Made by a program: the position numbers and the translations under genes | Part shown: one piece after another, positions 45,363 through 54,400 of the stretch | Layout: each line of letters opens with the position of its first letter | How positions within the stretch are numbered: the first letter of the stretch is position 1 | Notes under the pieces: generated by a model | Database searches by the model: none | Seen by the model: only the letters and a program-made list of their open reading frames with translations | Told to the model about the DNA's origin: nothing | Source of the DNA: an uncultured Pseudoteredinibacter sp. | GTDB taxonomy: Bacteria > Pseudomonadota > Gammaproteobacteria > Pseudomonadales > Cellvibrionaceae | NCBI RefSeq assembly: GCF_947502065.1 | Contig: NZ_CANMYE010000001.1 | Coordinates: 1,240,001 to 1,304,000, forward strand | Length of the DNA: 64,000 nucleotides | Direction of reading: 5' to 3'

Positions 45363-45671
45363 TTAAATCACCTCGCGCCCATCCAGGTGATTCACTGGCA
45401 CCATCCGCTTGTGCAGGACACCAAACACCACCAACTGCTGCGCATGAACCACGTAATAAATGACATGACTGATGTGGGGGAAGCTCAACACGTCCTCCCC
45501 TACATCCGGCCTGGGCTTTCCCAGGGACGGGGTTTCAGCCAGCAGGTGAAGGGTTTGTCGGAGTTCGAACAGGTATTTCTTCGACTGCGCTTCTCCCCAT
45601 CGGTCTAGGGTAAAACGACGAATGTCGATAAGATCGGATTGAGCATCCGGGGTTAAGCGGTAATTTGACAT
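45363..45671 (-). CDS. ParE/RelE-family toxin
   Basis: A 102-residue protein with the ParE-like core: YRLTPDAQSDLIDIRRFTLDRWG at the start, LAETPSLGKPRPDVG in the middle and HVIYYVVHAQQLVVFGVLHKRM near the end. ParE toxins poison gyrase; RelE relatives cut mRNA. It is the third gene of a set with an unknown 92-residue protein and a Phd/YefM antitoxin, between the regulator and tnpA. No strong ribosome site is seen. Confidence 0.82.
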   Translation of the reverse strand: MSNYRLTPDAQSDLIDIRRFTLDRWGEAQSKKYLFELRQTLHLLAETPSLGKPRPDVGEDVLSFPHISHVIYYVVHAQQLVVFGVLHKRMVPVNHLDGREVI

Positions 45672-45686
45672 GGCGTATTGGCGGGA

Positions 45687-45965
45687 CTAATGATCCTTGG
45701 GAACATCGACAATGCCATCGGCGATCCCCTGTGCCAGCATTTCCATGAGTTTGGCAAAACGATAAAAGCCATCGTATTGCTGACAGATGTAATCCATTTG
45801 GATGTGAGAGGTGCTATCCATCACCCGTTTGAACACATCCATGTAGTCGTAGCAGGTTTGCAATAATTGCTCATCCCCGGCTTCGGTAAGAGGAAACCGG
45901 AGGGCGTGGTCATGGATGATCTTTACCATCTGAAGTTGTTCTGCATTCAGCTCGACAGCAGACAT
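45687..45965 (-). CDS. Unknown small protein between antitoxin and toxin
   Basis: A 92-residue acidic, mostly helical protein with a good GGGGGAAG site 5 bases before the ATG. It contains LQTCYDYMDVFKRVMDST and YICQQYDGFYRFAKLMEML. No family recognised. Its place between a Phd/YefM antitoxin and a ParE/RelE toxin, with 15 to 26 base gaps, suggests a third component of the module. Confidence 0.65.
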   Translation of the reverse strand: MSAVELNAEQLQMVKIIHDHALRFPLTEAGDEQLLQTCYDYMDVFKRVMDSTSHIQMDYICQQYDGFYRFAKLMEMLAQGIADGIVDVPKDH

Positions 45966-45991
45966 TTTTCTTCCCCCAGAAATTTTATCGT

Positions 45992-46252
45992 CTAGTCGTG
46001 GTGACCTGATTCCAAATCATTAAAAAATGCTTCACCATCAACGGTGTTACCTGCTTTGATATCAGCTTTGGTCTGAGTGGCCCTCGACTGCAACAATCTC
46101 AGCTTGAGCGCTTTAATGCTCTCGTACTCATCCATTGAGATAACCACAGCAACCGGTTTTCCGTTTTTATTGATCTGGATTGGCGCACGTTGCGCTTTTA
46201 GCAGCAGGTCACCAAACTGGGTTTTGGCTTCATTGGCAGAAAGTGTGTCCAT
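45992..46252 (-). CDS. Phd/YefM-family antitoxin
   Basis: An 86-residue protein starting at the ATG 46252 (GAGG nine bases upstream; a GTG at 46270 is in frame). The N-terminal beta-alpha DNA-binding fold is typical: TLSANEAKTQFGDLLLKAQ followed by PIQINKNGKPVAVVISMDEYE. The C-terminal tail is acidic and probably disordered until it binds toxin. It would repress its own operon and neutralise the ParE/RelE toxin. Confidence 0.85.
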   Translation of the reverse strand: MDTLSANEAKTQFGDLLLKAQRAPIQINKNGKPVAVVISMDEYESIKALKLRLLQSRATQTKADIKAGNTVDGEAFFNDLESGHHD

Positions 46253-46497
46253 GGTCTGGTACCTCACCAAATATCGTTCGATTCGTCCATAATATTCGAA
46301 ACGAGCGATCTACGTCAATGCCTTGCCTCGCCTGTCTACACGGACATAGCCTCGAGCAGTTTCCCTGGAACTGGCCAGAAACTGCGCCATGAGCCCGACC
46401 TCAGTGAAAAATCGCCGAACAAGGTGGAATGGGATATCCAGGGTAGACGTGTGACTTCCAATGATCAGAAAACCAATGTTACCGCTTCGGATTCTGA
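46253..46497. other. Gap between antitoxin and regulator genes
   Basis: About 245 bp. It should carry the promoter of the leftward TA-tnpA genes. An open leftward frame (46310-46555) overlaps the regulator on the same strand but shows no recognisable protein features. Confidence 0.35.
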
Positions 46498-46887
46498 CTA
46501 GGTGGTCAGATTTTGCAGTATGCCGCACTGCTCCACCGTGCGGTCGCTTGAGCAACTGCGGCGCAACGCTTTGAGTTGCCTACGCAATTGCGTCAGCTCG
46601 GCAATGCGGTCTTCCACTTGTTGAATATGGGCGTCCATCATCCGATTCACCTTATCACATTGCGCGCCAGGCGAGCGTTTGAGCGCCAATAGTTGACGGA
46701 TTTCCTTCAAGCTGAGATCCAGACTGCGGCAGTGTTTAATGAACAGCAACAGGTCGACGGCCGCTTTGTCATACAAGCGAAAATTTCCCTCGGTGCGTTG
46801 GGTTGAGGGCAGCAGATTTTCTTTTTCATAATAACGGATCGTCTGTATTGAGCAGCCGGTAACGCTCGCCAATTCTCCTATTTTCAT
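46498..46887 (-). CDS. cadR: CadR/PbrR-type MerR-family metal regulator
   Basis: A 129-residue protein from ATG 46887 (a GTG at 46902 is in frame). MerR winged helix: MKIGELASVTGCSIQTIRYYEKENLLP, then NFRLYDKAAVDLLLFI. Metal ligands follow the CadR/ZntR/PbrR pattern: one Cys at PGAQCDKV and two in CSSDRTVEQC near the C-terminus. These regulators sense Cd, Zn or Pb and activate a divergent promoter with an extended spacer, found here at 46905-46935. It lies divergent to a CDF exporter. Confidence 0.87.
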   Translation of the reverse strand: MKIGELASVTGCSIQTIRYYEKENLLPSTQRTEGNFRLYDKAAVDLLLFIKHCRSLDLSLKEIRQLLALKRSPGAQCDKVNRMMDAHIQQVEDRIAELTQLRRQLKALRRSCSSDRTVEQCGILQNLTT

Positions 46888-46904
46888 AACCACCAATTTC
46901 ACTC

Positions 46905-46935
46905 TTGATTCTATAGTGACTATAGAATTTAAACT
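46905..46935 (+). promoter_or_regulatory. CadR-type operator and promoter for the CDF exporter
   Basis: Perfect dyad TTCTATAG-TGA-CTATAGAA (46909-46927) lies between TTGATT (46905-46910) and TAAACT (46930-46935). The 19-base spacer is the MerR-family hallmark, and the CTATAG half sites resemble known CadR operators. It sits 32 bases ahead of the CDF start codon and 18 bases ahead of the regulator. Confidence 0.85.
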
Positions 46936-46967
46936 GCATAACCAGGAAAAAACAAGAGCGTTTTAAT

Positions 46968-47867
46968 ATGACTGAGCAATGCTGTGCTAGCTGTAACAGC
47001 GATGCACGAGACAACACACCACAGATTTCCGATGGCACAAGCGTCGTCCAAGGCGGCTATGTTAGCGAGTATCATGTCTCCAGGATGGACTGCCCTTCGG
47101 AGGAAGGCGTGATCCGCATGGCATTGGATAGTGTGGAACCCAAAGTAACGCTGGAATTTGATACCCCCAATCGCATAGTGCGTATCTTTCATGGGGATAA
47201 TGCCGATGTGATTGAGGAACGGATGCACTCTGTTGGTTTGGGCGCTACGCTTGAAATCACATCACCCGTAGACAGTGATGCCATCGCCCAAGCACATGAA
47301 GATGCACAACAGGAGGCACAAAAAGAATCGGGTATTCTGAAATGGCTACTCGCCATCAACGGCATCATGTTTGTCATTGAAATCACCATCGGCTGGTGGG
47401 CGCAATCCACTGGCTTGATCGCCGATTCCCTGGACATGTTCGCTGATGCCGCCGTTTATGGCGTGGCGCTCTATGCCGTTGGGCGCAGCACTCGGTTGAA
47501 ACTGCGCTCGGCACATTTTTCTGGCTGGTTGCAACTGATGTTGGCGTTTGGCGCTTTGAGTGAAGTTGTGCGGCGGTTTATGTTTGGCAGCGAGCCAGCG
47601 TCCGTCCTGATGATGAGTATGGGCCTGGCTGCTTTGGCGGCCAATGTGTTGTGCCTTGTGCTGATCGCCAAAAGCAGGAATCGTGGAGCGCATATGAAAG
47701 CCAGCTGGATATTCTCCGCCAACGACGTGATTGCCAATCTGGGGGTTATCCTGGCTGGTGGCCTGGTCGCCTGGACCGGTTCCCGCTATCCGGATCTGGT
47801 GATTGGTCTCATTATTGGCGTCGTTGTCCTAAACGGTGCACGACGTATTTTGCAGCTGAAATCCTGA
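46968..47867 (+). CDS. Cation diffusion facilitator-type exporter with N-terminal metal-binding region
   Basis: A 299-residue protein. The N-terminus has CCASC and then a heavy-metal-associated-like domain (EYHVSRMDCPSEEGVIRM, single Cys). From residue ~120 there are about six helices with the CDF motif DSLDMFAD in helix 2 and SANDVIANLGVI in helix 5 (Asn where His/Asp is usual). No C-terminal cytosolic domain. It likely exports Cd(II), Zn(II) or Co(II). Transcribed from the CadR-type promoter just upstream. Confidence 0.82.
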   Translation: MTEQCCASCNSDARDNTPQISDGTSVVQGGYVSEYHVSRMDCPSEEGVIRMALDSVEPKVTLEFDTPNRIVRIFHGDNADVIEERMHSVGLGATLEITSPVDSDAIAQAHEDAQQEAQKESGILKWLLAINGIMFVIEITIGWWAQSTGLIADSLDMFADAAVYGVALYAVGRSTRLKLRSAHFSGWLQLMLAFGALSEVVRRFMFGSEPASVLMMSMGLAALAANVLCLVLIAKSRNRGAHMKASWIFSANDVIANLGVILAGGLVAWTGSRYPDLVIGLIIGVVVLNGARRILQLKS

Positions 47868-47958
47868 CCGGAAACGGTTTTGGTGAACTTTTCTATAATA
47901 TGATAGTCTATGGCAGCTAGTGTTTTGAACCTGACAACATAAGGGCTCCACATTTCAC

Positions 47959-48327
47959 ATGAACATCCGCCATCATTTAACTTGTCTACTGGCCTTACTG
48001 ATTGCCCTGCAATCTGTGGCTGCCATGGCGGACGTTCACCAGCTTCATCAATCCGGGACGGAGCACCTGGAATTCGACCATTCGCATCAATCCACTGCCA
48101 CTGATACCCACAACGACAATCTGCTCGCCAAGCAGACACCCGATCAGCCCGGACAGTCTGTATATGACTGCCACCATTGCTGCCATTGTCATGGCCACGG
48201 CTCTGTCGTTCTGATCGGAGCCACTTCACACTTAGCCGATTTATTCTCAGAAAACGGACAAGCCGACTATCAGGCCAACCTCACCTCTGGTATTCCCCCC
48301 TCTCTGTTTCGCCCTCCAATCGCCTGA
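47959..48327 (+). CDS. Small secreted Cys/His-rich protein, CopL-like layout
   Basis: A 122-residue protein. Signal peptide ending AAMA, His-rich region (FDHSHQSTATDTHND), Cys/His block (YDCHHCCHCHGHG) and the tail SLFRPPIA. This is the fourth member of the family in the window and the only one in the transposon, upstream of the CzcCBA genes. It may sense or buffer Zn/Cd/Co in the periplasm. Weak ribosome site. Confidence 0.65.
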   Translation: MNIRHHLTCLLALLIALQSVAAMADVHQLHQSGTEHLEFDHSHQSTATDTHNDNLLAKQTPDQPGQSVYDCHHCCHCHGHGSVVLIGATSHLADLFSENGQADYQANLTSGIPPSLFRPPIA

Positions 48328-48408
48328 TCGCGCCTCAACAGCACGTCATCAGCCTCTGTAGCCTTGGGTTACAGCGAACAATTGGTATTTATTTTAGGGT
48401 GAAACATC

Positions 48409-48837
48409 ATGAAACAGATCGCTATTGGGCTCGCGCTGAGCCGAGCGCTTGTCAATTCCGCTCAGGCCGAAAACAGCTTGCCTGAAATTGAAGTCGTCAA
48501 TACCGACAACCAACGCTGGCATTTCCGCCAGGTGACCGTGAACCATACCGCCGCGGAGCTGACCGTCTTCGGACGGATGGATGCTCACCTGCGCTACGGC
48601 CTTCCCCGAGGCCATGTAGACATCGCAGCCTGGTCTGCTGATAACGAATTGATTGCGGAAACAACCACTGATTACTCACCGCGCCTTCTCACCAGACGCG
48701 CATCACGCAAGGGCGGCGTGCGTTTTTCTGCAAAGCTCCCCGCCTTGCCTGGTGATACCGTAATAAAGGTCGCCTTTCACCGGGATGAACCCCAACAACG
48801 GCAAAATCCGGTGCACGACCAAACCGTCGCACGCTGA
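48409..48837 (+). CDS. Periplasmic protein of unknown function, czc cluster
   Basis: A 142-residue protein with AGGGTGAAA upstream of the ATG. Signal peptide ending NSAQA. The mature domain is beta-rich with His and aromatic residues (HFRQVTVNHTAAELTVFGRM, LRYGLPRGHVDIAAW) and an IKVAFHRDEP segment near the end. It lies 17 bases ahead of the czcC-like gene in the same direction. No family recognised. Confidence 0.72.
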   Translation: MKQIAIGLALSRALVNSAQAENSLPEIEVVNTDNQRWHFRQVTVNHTAAELTVFGRMDAHLRYGLPRGHVDIAAWSADNELIAETTTDYSPRLLTRRASRKGGVRFSAKLPALPGDTVIKVAFHRDEPQQRQNPVHDQTVAR

Positions 48838-48854
48838 ATTTCAGGAGCATCAAT

Positions 48855-50093
48855 ATGAGACGATTTGACTGGCCCAGACGGGCCTTGCTGGGCGCGTGCG
48901 TGCTTTTTCTGCCCATGTTTGCTTACGCAGAGACATCGAGTTGGAGCGCCTGGCTCGCCTCCCAGATACAACAACACCCCGAGGTGCTTGCCGCCCGCGA
49001 GCAATTGCTGGGCTCCAACGCCAGCGCCGATGCGCTGGAGCAGCCGCTTTACAACCCGGAGCTGTCCACCGATTTGGAGCGTAATGGAGAGGAAGACAAC
49101 TACTGGGTCGGCGTTCAGCAGACCATCGACTGGTGGGACAGACGGGGTGCAAGACGGCAGCAGGCGGGCTTTATGCGAAGCGCCGCCGAAGCGCTGTACC
49201 AGCAACAAGTGTTGGACAAAACCGCCGAGGCGCTTGCCGCACTGGTGGAGTGGCATGCCGCCAACCGCGCCGCCGCCATTGCCCAAGCGCAACAGCAGCA
49301 ACTTAACGCCTTGCTCGAACAGGTGGATAAGCGCCAGCAGGCAGGTGATCTGGGCAGCATCGATGCCGAACTCACCTTTCTGTCCCTGTCACAGCAGCTG
49401 GCTCAGGTTGCCGAGGCCGAAGCCGCGATACAGAAAGCCGAAATCCGGGTTCGCGAGCTGCTGCCCGCATGGGCGCCCACGCGAGGCGGCATTCCTGATG
49501 ATTTCTGGCCCTCCCAGCCAGACTTGACCTCGGATCAGGAGTTACTGCAACACCCGGCCGTAGCCAGCGCCCACGCCCGCTGGCAGTCGCTGAAGGAGGA
49601 AGCTGAAGTGACACGGCGTACCGCCAAGGCGGAGCCCACCTTTGGCGTCAATGCCGGGCGTGATGGTGGAGAAGGCGTTGTAGGGCTGACCTTCTCCATC
49701 CCGTTGAATGTCCGCAACAACTTCAGCGCAGAAACTCGCGCCGCTGAACGCATAGCGCTGGAGGCCGAGGCTCGTTTTCAGGCTATCTACCGCAAGCAGC
49801 GCTTTGACTGGCAGGCTGCACAGGCCACCTGGCAGCGCTTTGAACAGCAATATCGCCGCTGGCAAGAGGTTGTTCAGGGTCGGGTCGAGAACAGCGCCGA
49901 ACTGCTGAAACGGCAATGGCGCACGGGTGATCTGTCCACCACTAATTATCTGCTGGCCTTGAATCAACGCACCGAAAGCCTGCTGGCAGGCATTGAGCTG
50001 GAAAAGCAGACACGGCTTGCGCTCACCGAAGCACTTCAGCAATCGGGCCACCTGAACAACGCAACAAAGTCATCGACAGCGTCAACGAATTAA
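48855..50093 (+). CDS. czcC: CzcC-like outer membrane factor
   Basis: A 412-residue TolC-family protein with CAGGAG before the ATG. Signal peptide ending AYA, then the two-repeat pattern: QIQQHPEVLAAREQLLG near the N-terminus and helical hairpins rich in Gln and Arg. It forms the outer membrane channel of the heavy metal RND pump whose adaptor and pump follow at once. Length normal for CzcC. Confidence 0.88.
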   Translation: MRRFDWPRRALLGACVLFLPMFAYAETSSWSAWLASQIQQHPEVLAAREQLLGSNASADALEQPLYNPELSTDLERNGEEDNYWVGVQQTIDWWDRRGARRQQAGFMRSAAEALYQQQVLDKTAEALAALVEWHAANRAAAIAQAQQQQLNALLEQVDKRQQAGDLGSIDAELTFLSLSQQLAQVAEAEAAIQKAEIRVRELLPAWAPTRGGIPDDFWPSQPDLTSDQELLQHPAVASAHARWQSLKEEAEVTRRTAKAEPTFGVNAGRDGGEGVVGLTFSIPLNVRNNFSAETRAAERIALEAEARFQAIYRKQRFDWQAAQATWQRFEQQYRRWQEVVQGRVENSAELLKRQWRTGDLSTTNYLLALNQRTESLLAGIELEKQTRLALTEALQQSGHLNNATKSSTASTN

Positions 50094-50108
50094 ACAGGAA
50101 TGATAAAC

Positions 50109-51458
50109 ATGAATAAAACACTGGTAGCCATTTTGGTGGCTGGTCTTGCGACCGCAACCGCCAGCCACGCCAAAGAATCTGAGTCTGAGCATGGGCAGGA
50201 AAAAGCGACAACGGCGGCACCCCATAGCGAACAGGATAATCATGACGATCATCGTGAGGAAAACCATAAAGAGCATGATGCGCATAAGCCTGACAGCGAG
50301 CACGGCCACGATGATCATGGCGACGAAAATCATGATGAACACAGTGCCCACGACGAGCACAACTCCGGCTCAGAACACGGGCATGAAGAGCATAGCGAGG
50401 GCGGTGACCACGATAATCATGGTGGGCATGGAGGTCACGAAGAAGCTACTTCTGCCTCACTGAACCCGGCGCAAATGACCCTGGCCGATATTCAGGTAAA
50501 CCCACTGACTCCCAGAAAGGTCGATTATCAGCTTTACGCACCGGGGGAGATCCTTTCCAACGGCTACACCAGTTACCGGGTATCGCCCCGGGTGCCCTCC
50601 GTGGTGCTGCGCCGCCATGTCGCCCTGGGCGATCACGTCGAACAGAGTCAGCCGCTGGTTACTCTGTTCAGTGAAACCGTGGCGCAAGCACAAGCCAATT
50701 ACCGCACGGCTTGGCCTGAATGGCAGAGAGTACAGGAACTTGGGCGCAAAACCGTGGGTGAGCAGCGTTACATCACGGCCAAAACCAACCTAGAAGCGGC
50801 ACGGGCGACGCTGCTGGCCTACGGCCTTTCCGCCTCGGACTTGCAAGCGTTGGTCGCTTCTCAGCAATCTGTTGCATTAGGGGAGTATACCCTGCATGCC
50901 GAGATTGACGGCGCGGTGCTTAGAGATGATTTCGAGCAGGGGCAGCGCATCGAGGCGGGCGCGCCCTTGATTGCGTTGGCCGATGAAAAGCAACTCTGGG
51001 TGGAGGCCCACCTGCCCGCCGATCTCTCCCTGACGCTGGGCGCGGGAACGCGGGCGGAAGTGGTGGCTGGGGATGTCCGTGTAAACGCCAAGGTCACTCA
51101 GGAGGCGCACACCATTGATCCCATCTCCCGTACCCGTACCGTGCGCCTGTTGGTCAATAACCCGGAACACCGCCTGCACCCTGGCCAGTTCGCCGAGGTG
51201 TATTTCCGATTCCAGACTAAAAGGCCCGTGCTAGCGGTACCCGAAACCGCACTGATGCGCGGCGCAGACGGAGATTGGACGGTGTTCGTGGAAGACCATC
51301 CTGGCGAATTCCAGCCAGTGGAGGTGGAGCTGGGTCGAGCGCTCGGGCCGCTACGTGAAATTAGCGGTGTCGGTCCGGGGGCTCGCATCGTCACTCAGGG
51401 CGCTTTCTTTGTTGCCTCTCAGATCGCCAAGGGCGGCTTTGACCCCCATAACCACTAA
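50109..51458 (+). CDS. czcB: CzcB-like periplasmic adaptor with long His-rich N-terminus
   Basis: A 449-residue adaptor from ATG 50109 (CAGGA nine bases upstream; the ATG at 50100 overlaps that site). Signal peptide ending SHA. Residues ~22-115 form a low-complexity His/Asp/Glu segment (EHGHDDHGDENHDEHSAHDE) that can bind many divalent ions. The usual adaptor body follows: YRVSPRVPSVVLRRHVALGD, a barrel-sandwich and helical hairpin, and a C-terminal membrane-proximal domain. The zinc/cobalt/cadmium assignment comes from the His-rich stretch and the neighbouring CzcD. Confidence 0.88.
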   Translation: MNKTLVAILVAGLATATASHAKESESEHGQEKATTAAPHSEQDNHDDHREENHKEHDAHKPDSEHGHDDHGDENHDEHSAHDEHNSGSEHGHEEHSEGGDHDNHGGHGGHEEATSASLNPAQMTLADIQVNPLTPRKVDYQLYAPGEILSNGYTSYRVSPRVPSVVLRRHVALGDHVEQSQPLVTLFSETVAQAQANYRTAWPEWQRVQELGRKTVGEQRYITAKTNLEAARATLLAYGLSASDLQALVASQQSVALGEYTLHAEIDGAVLRDDFEQGQRIEAGAPLIALADEKQLWVEAHLPADLSLTLGAGTRAEVVAGDVRVNAKVTQEAHTIDPISRTRTVRLLVNNPEHRLHPGQFAEVYFRFQTKRPVLAVPETALMRGADGDWTVFVEDHPGEFQPVEVELGRALGPLREISGVGPGARIVTQGAFFVASQIAKGGFDPHNH

Positions 51459-51473
51459 GCAGTAGGAGACCCC

Positions 51474-54400
51474 ATGTTTAACCGAATTATCGATTGGGCG
51501 GTCATCAACCGATTGCTGGTGGTGATAGCCCTGATCACACTAACGGTCAGTGCCGTTTTTATTATTCCCAAACTGAATCTGGATGCTTTTCCGGATGTCA
51601 CCAACGTGCAGGTGTCGGTCAATACCGAAGCACCGGGGCTGGCTGCCGAAGAGGTGGAACAGCTTATTACCTATCCCATCGAAGCCGTGATGTACGCCTT
51701 ACCGGATGTGGAAGAGGTGCGCTCAATTTCCAAAACCGGCCTGTCCGGCGTTACCGTAGTCTTTAAAGAAGGCACCGATATTTATTTTGCCCGGCAACTG
51801 GTATTTGAACGGCTTCAGGCTGCCAAGGAGCTGATCCCCGATGGCGTCGGCACACCGGAAATGGGCCCGAATACTTCCGGCCTGGGTCAGGTCTATCAGT
51901 ATCTGCTGGTGGCAGAACCCGATGCCGGTTTCGACGCCATGGCTTTGCGTAGCTTGAACGACTGGGTGGTGAAGCTGCTATTGATCCCGGCCGAGGGCGT
52001 GACCGATGTGCTCTCCTTTGGCGGTGAGGTGCGTCAGTACCAGGTTAACCTAAACCCGTCCCGACTGTTGGCCTACGAGCTGACCCAGGACGACGTCATG
52101 ATGGCACTGGAGCGCAACAACACCAACGTCGGCGGTTGGTATATGAACCGGGGCCAGGAGCAACTGGTGATCCGGGGTACGGGTTGGCTGGATCATGGTG
52201 AGAAGGGCTTGGAACAGATCCGTCAGGTGCCACTGAAAACCGTGGACGGTACTACGATCACCGTGTCCGACGTGGCGCAAGTGGCCCTGGGCAGTGAGAT
52301 CCGTCAGGGAGCGGTGACCATGACGCGCAAGAACGCCGACGACAAGGTGGAGAATCTCGGCGAGGTGGTGTCCGGCATCGTGCTCAAGCGCATGGGGGCC
52401 AACACCAAGGCCACCATTGATGGAGTCAATGCACGCATTGAGCGTATTAACCAGGCATTACCGGAAGGTGTTCGCTTCGAGGCATTTTACGATCAGGCGG
52501 ATTTGATCACCCAGGCCGTACAGACCGTGGTCAATGCCCTGCTGCTGGCGTTTATTTTCATCGTCGTGATCCTTGCGCTATTCCTGATGAACCTGCGCGC
52601 CACCTTTCTGGTGTTGATGTCCATCCCGATATCTATTGGAATCGCTTTAATGGTGATGGCTTGGTTCGGATTGTCGGCCAATCTGATGTCGCTGGGGGGG
52701 ATTGCGGTCGCCATTGGCATGTTGGTGGATGGCTCCGTAGTAATGGTGGAGAACATGTTTAAACATCTGACGCACCCGGATGCTGAACATGATACCCAGA
52801 GACAATCGCGGGTGGATTCCGATGACGTGGACCCTGTTGATGCGGCCCACGACCACGACCGTCATGGTATTGCCTTGCGCCTGCAAGAAGCCGGTAAGGA
52901 AGTCGCTCGCCCCATCTTTTTTGCCACGGCCATTATTCTGGTTGTCTTCATGCCACTGTTCAGCTTTGAAGGTGTCGAAGCCAAACTGTTTCAACCCATG
53001 GCCATCAGTATCATGCTCGCCATGCTCTCGGCGGTGTTGGTGGCCCTGATCATCGTGCCTGCACTAGCAACCTATCTCTTTCGCAGGGGGGTTCGCCAAC
53101 GCGAGAGCTTTGTATTGAAGCCGCTCGATCTGCTCTATCGTAAAGGTTTAGCCTGGGCGATGGGACACAGCAAAGTGGTGGTGGGTGTCGCTGCCATTAT
53201 GGTGGTAGCGGCCGCGTTGGTTCTGCCCCGCTTGGGTACCGAATTCGTGCCTGAACTGGAGGAGGGTACCATTAATCTGCGCGTCACCCTGGCGCCTTCT
53301 TCCAGTCTGGATACCGCGCTGGAAGTGGCCCCCAAACTGGAGGCCAAGTTGATGGAGTTCCCAGAGGTAACCTATGCACTGTCACGTATTGGCCGGGCTG
53401 AAATCGGCGGCGATCCTGAGCCGGTGAATAACATCGAGATCTATATTGGCCTTAAACCGGTGCCGGAATGGACCAGTGCAGACAACCGTTATGAACTCCA
53501 GTCATTGATGGAACAGAAACTGGAGCAACACCCAGGCTTACTGCTCAACTTCTCGCAACCCATCGCAACCCGTGTGGACGAGTTGCTCTCGGGCGTCAAA
53601 GCGCAGCTGGCCATCAAGTTGTTTGGTCCCGATCTTGCCGTGCTGGCCGAAAAGGGCCAGGCCATTGAGGCCGCAGTGAAAGAAATCGAAGGGGCGCGCG
53701 ATGTGGCCATGGAGCAGATCGCCGGTGAATCTCAACTGGTGGTGAAGCCGAACCGCAGAGCTTTGTCCCGTTACGGTCTGGCCGTGGGCGACGTGATGGA
53801 GCTGGTACGCGAAGGGCTGGGAGGTGCCAGTGCCGGCCAGATCATCAATGGCAACGAGCGTTACGACATCTACGTGCGGCTCGCCGAGCGGTTTCGCGAA
53901 GACCGTGAAACCATTGCCGATCTGCGCTTACAGGCCCCGTCAGGTGCCTGGGTACGCCTAGGGGATGTGGCGGAAGTCAGTATCGCATCTGGACCACCGC
54001 AGGTACGTCGTGATGACGTGCAGCGTCGGGTTGTAATTCAGGCCAATGTTCAGGGACGGGACATGGGCAGCGTGGTTGCCGATATTCGTCAGGCGATTGT
54101 GGAGCAAGTGGACCTGCCCACCGGCTATTCCGTCGATATCGGTGGCCAGTTTGAAAACCAGCAGAGAGCGCAAAAGCGTTTAGCACTGGTGGTGCCGGTT
54201 TCGCTGGGATTAATTGCCTTGTTGCTTTATTTTGCCTTTGCCTCGGTTGGCCAGGCCATGCTGATTCTGGTGAATGTCCCGCTGGCGGTGATTGGTGGCG
54301 TGTTTTCACTCTGGATTTCCGGCCAGTATCTGTCGGTACCCAGCTCAGTGGGCTTCATCACCCTGTTCGGGGTCGCTGTACTGAATGGCGTTGTCATGGT

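Noticed and set aside
46310..46555. An 81-codon leftward frame overlapping the CadR-like gene on the same strand
   Set aside because: No family features or start signal; may include remnant sequence but I could not identify a source.
48865..49527. A 220-codon alternative frame in czcC
   Set aside because: High-GC shadow of a clear TolC-family gene; Pro/Ser/Thr/Cys-rich without structure.
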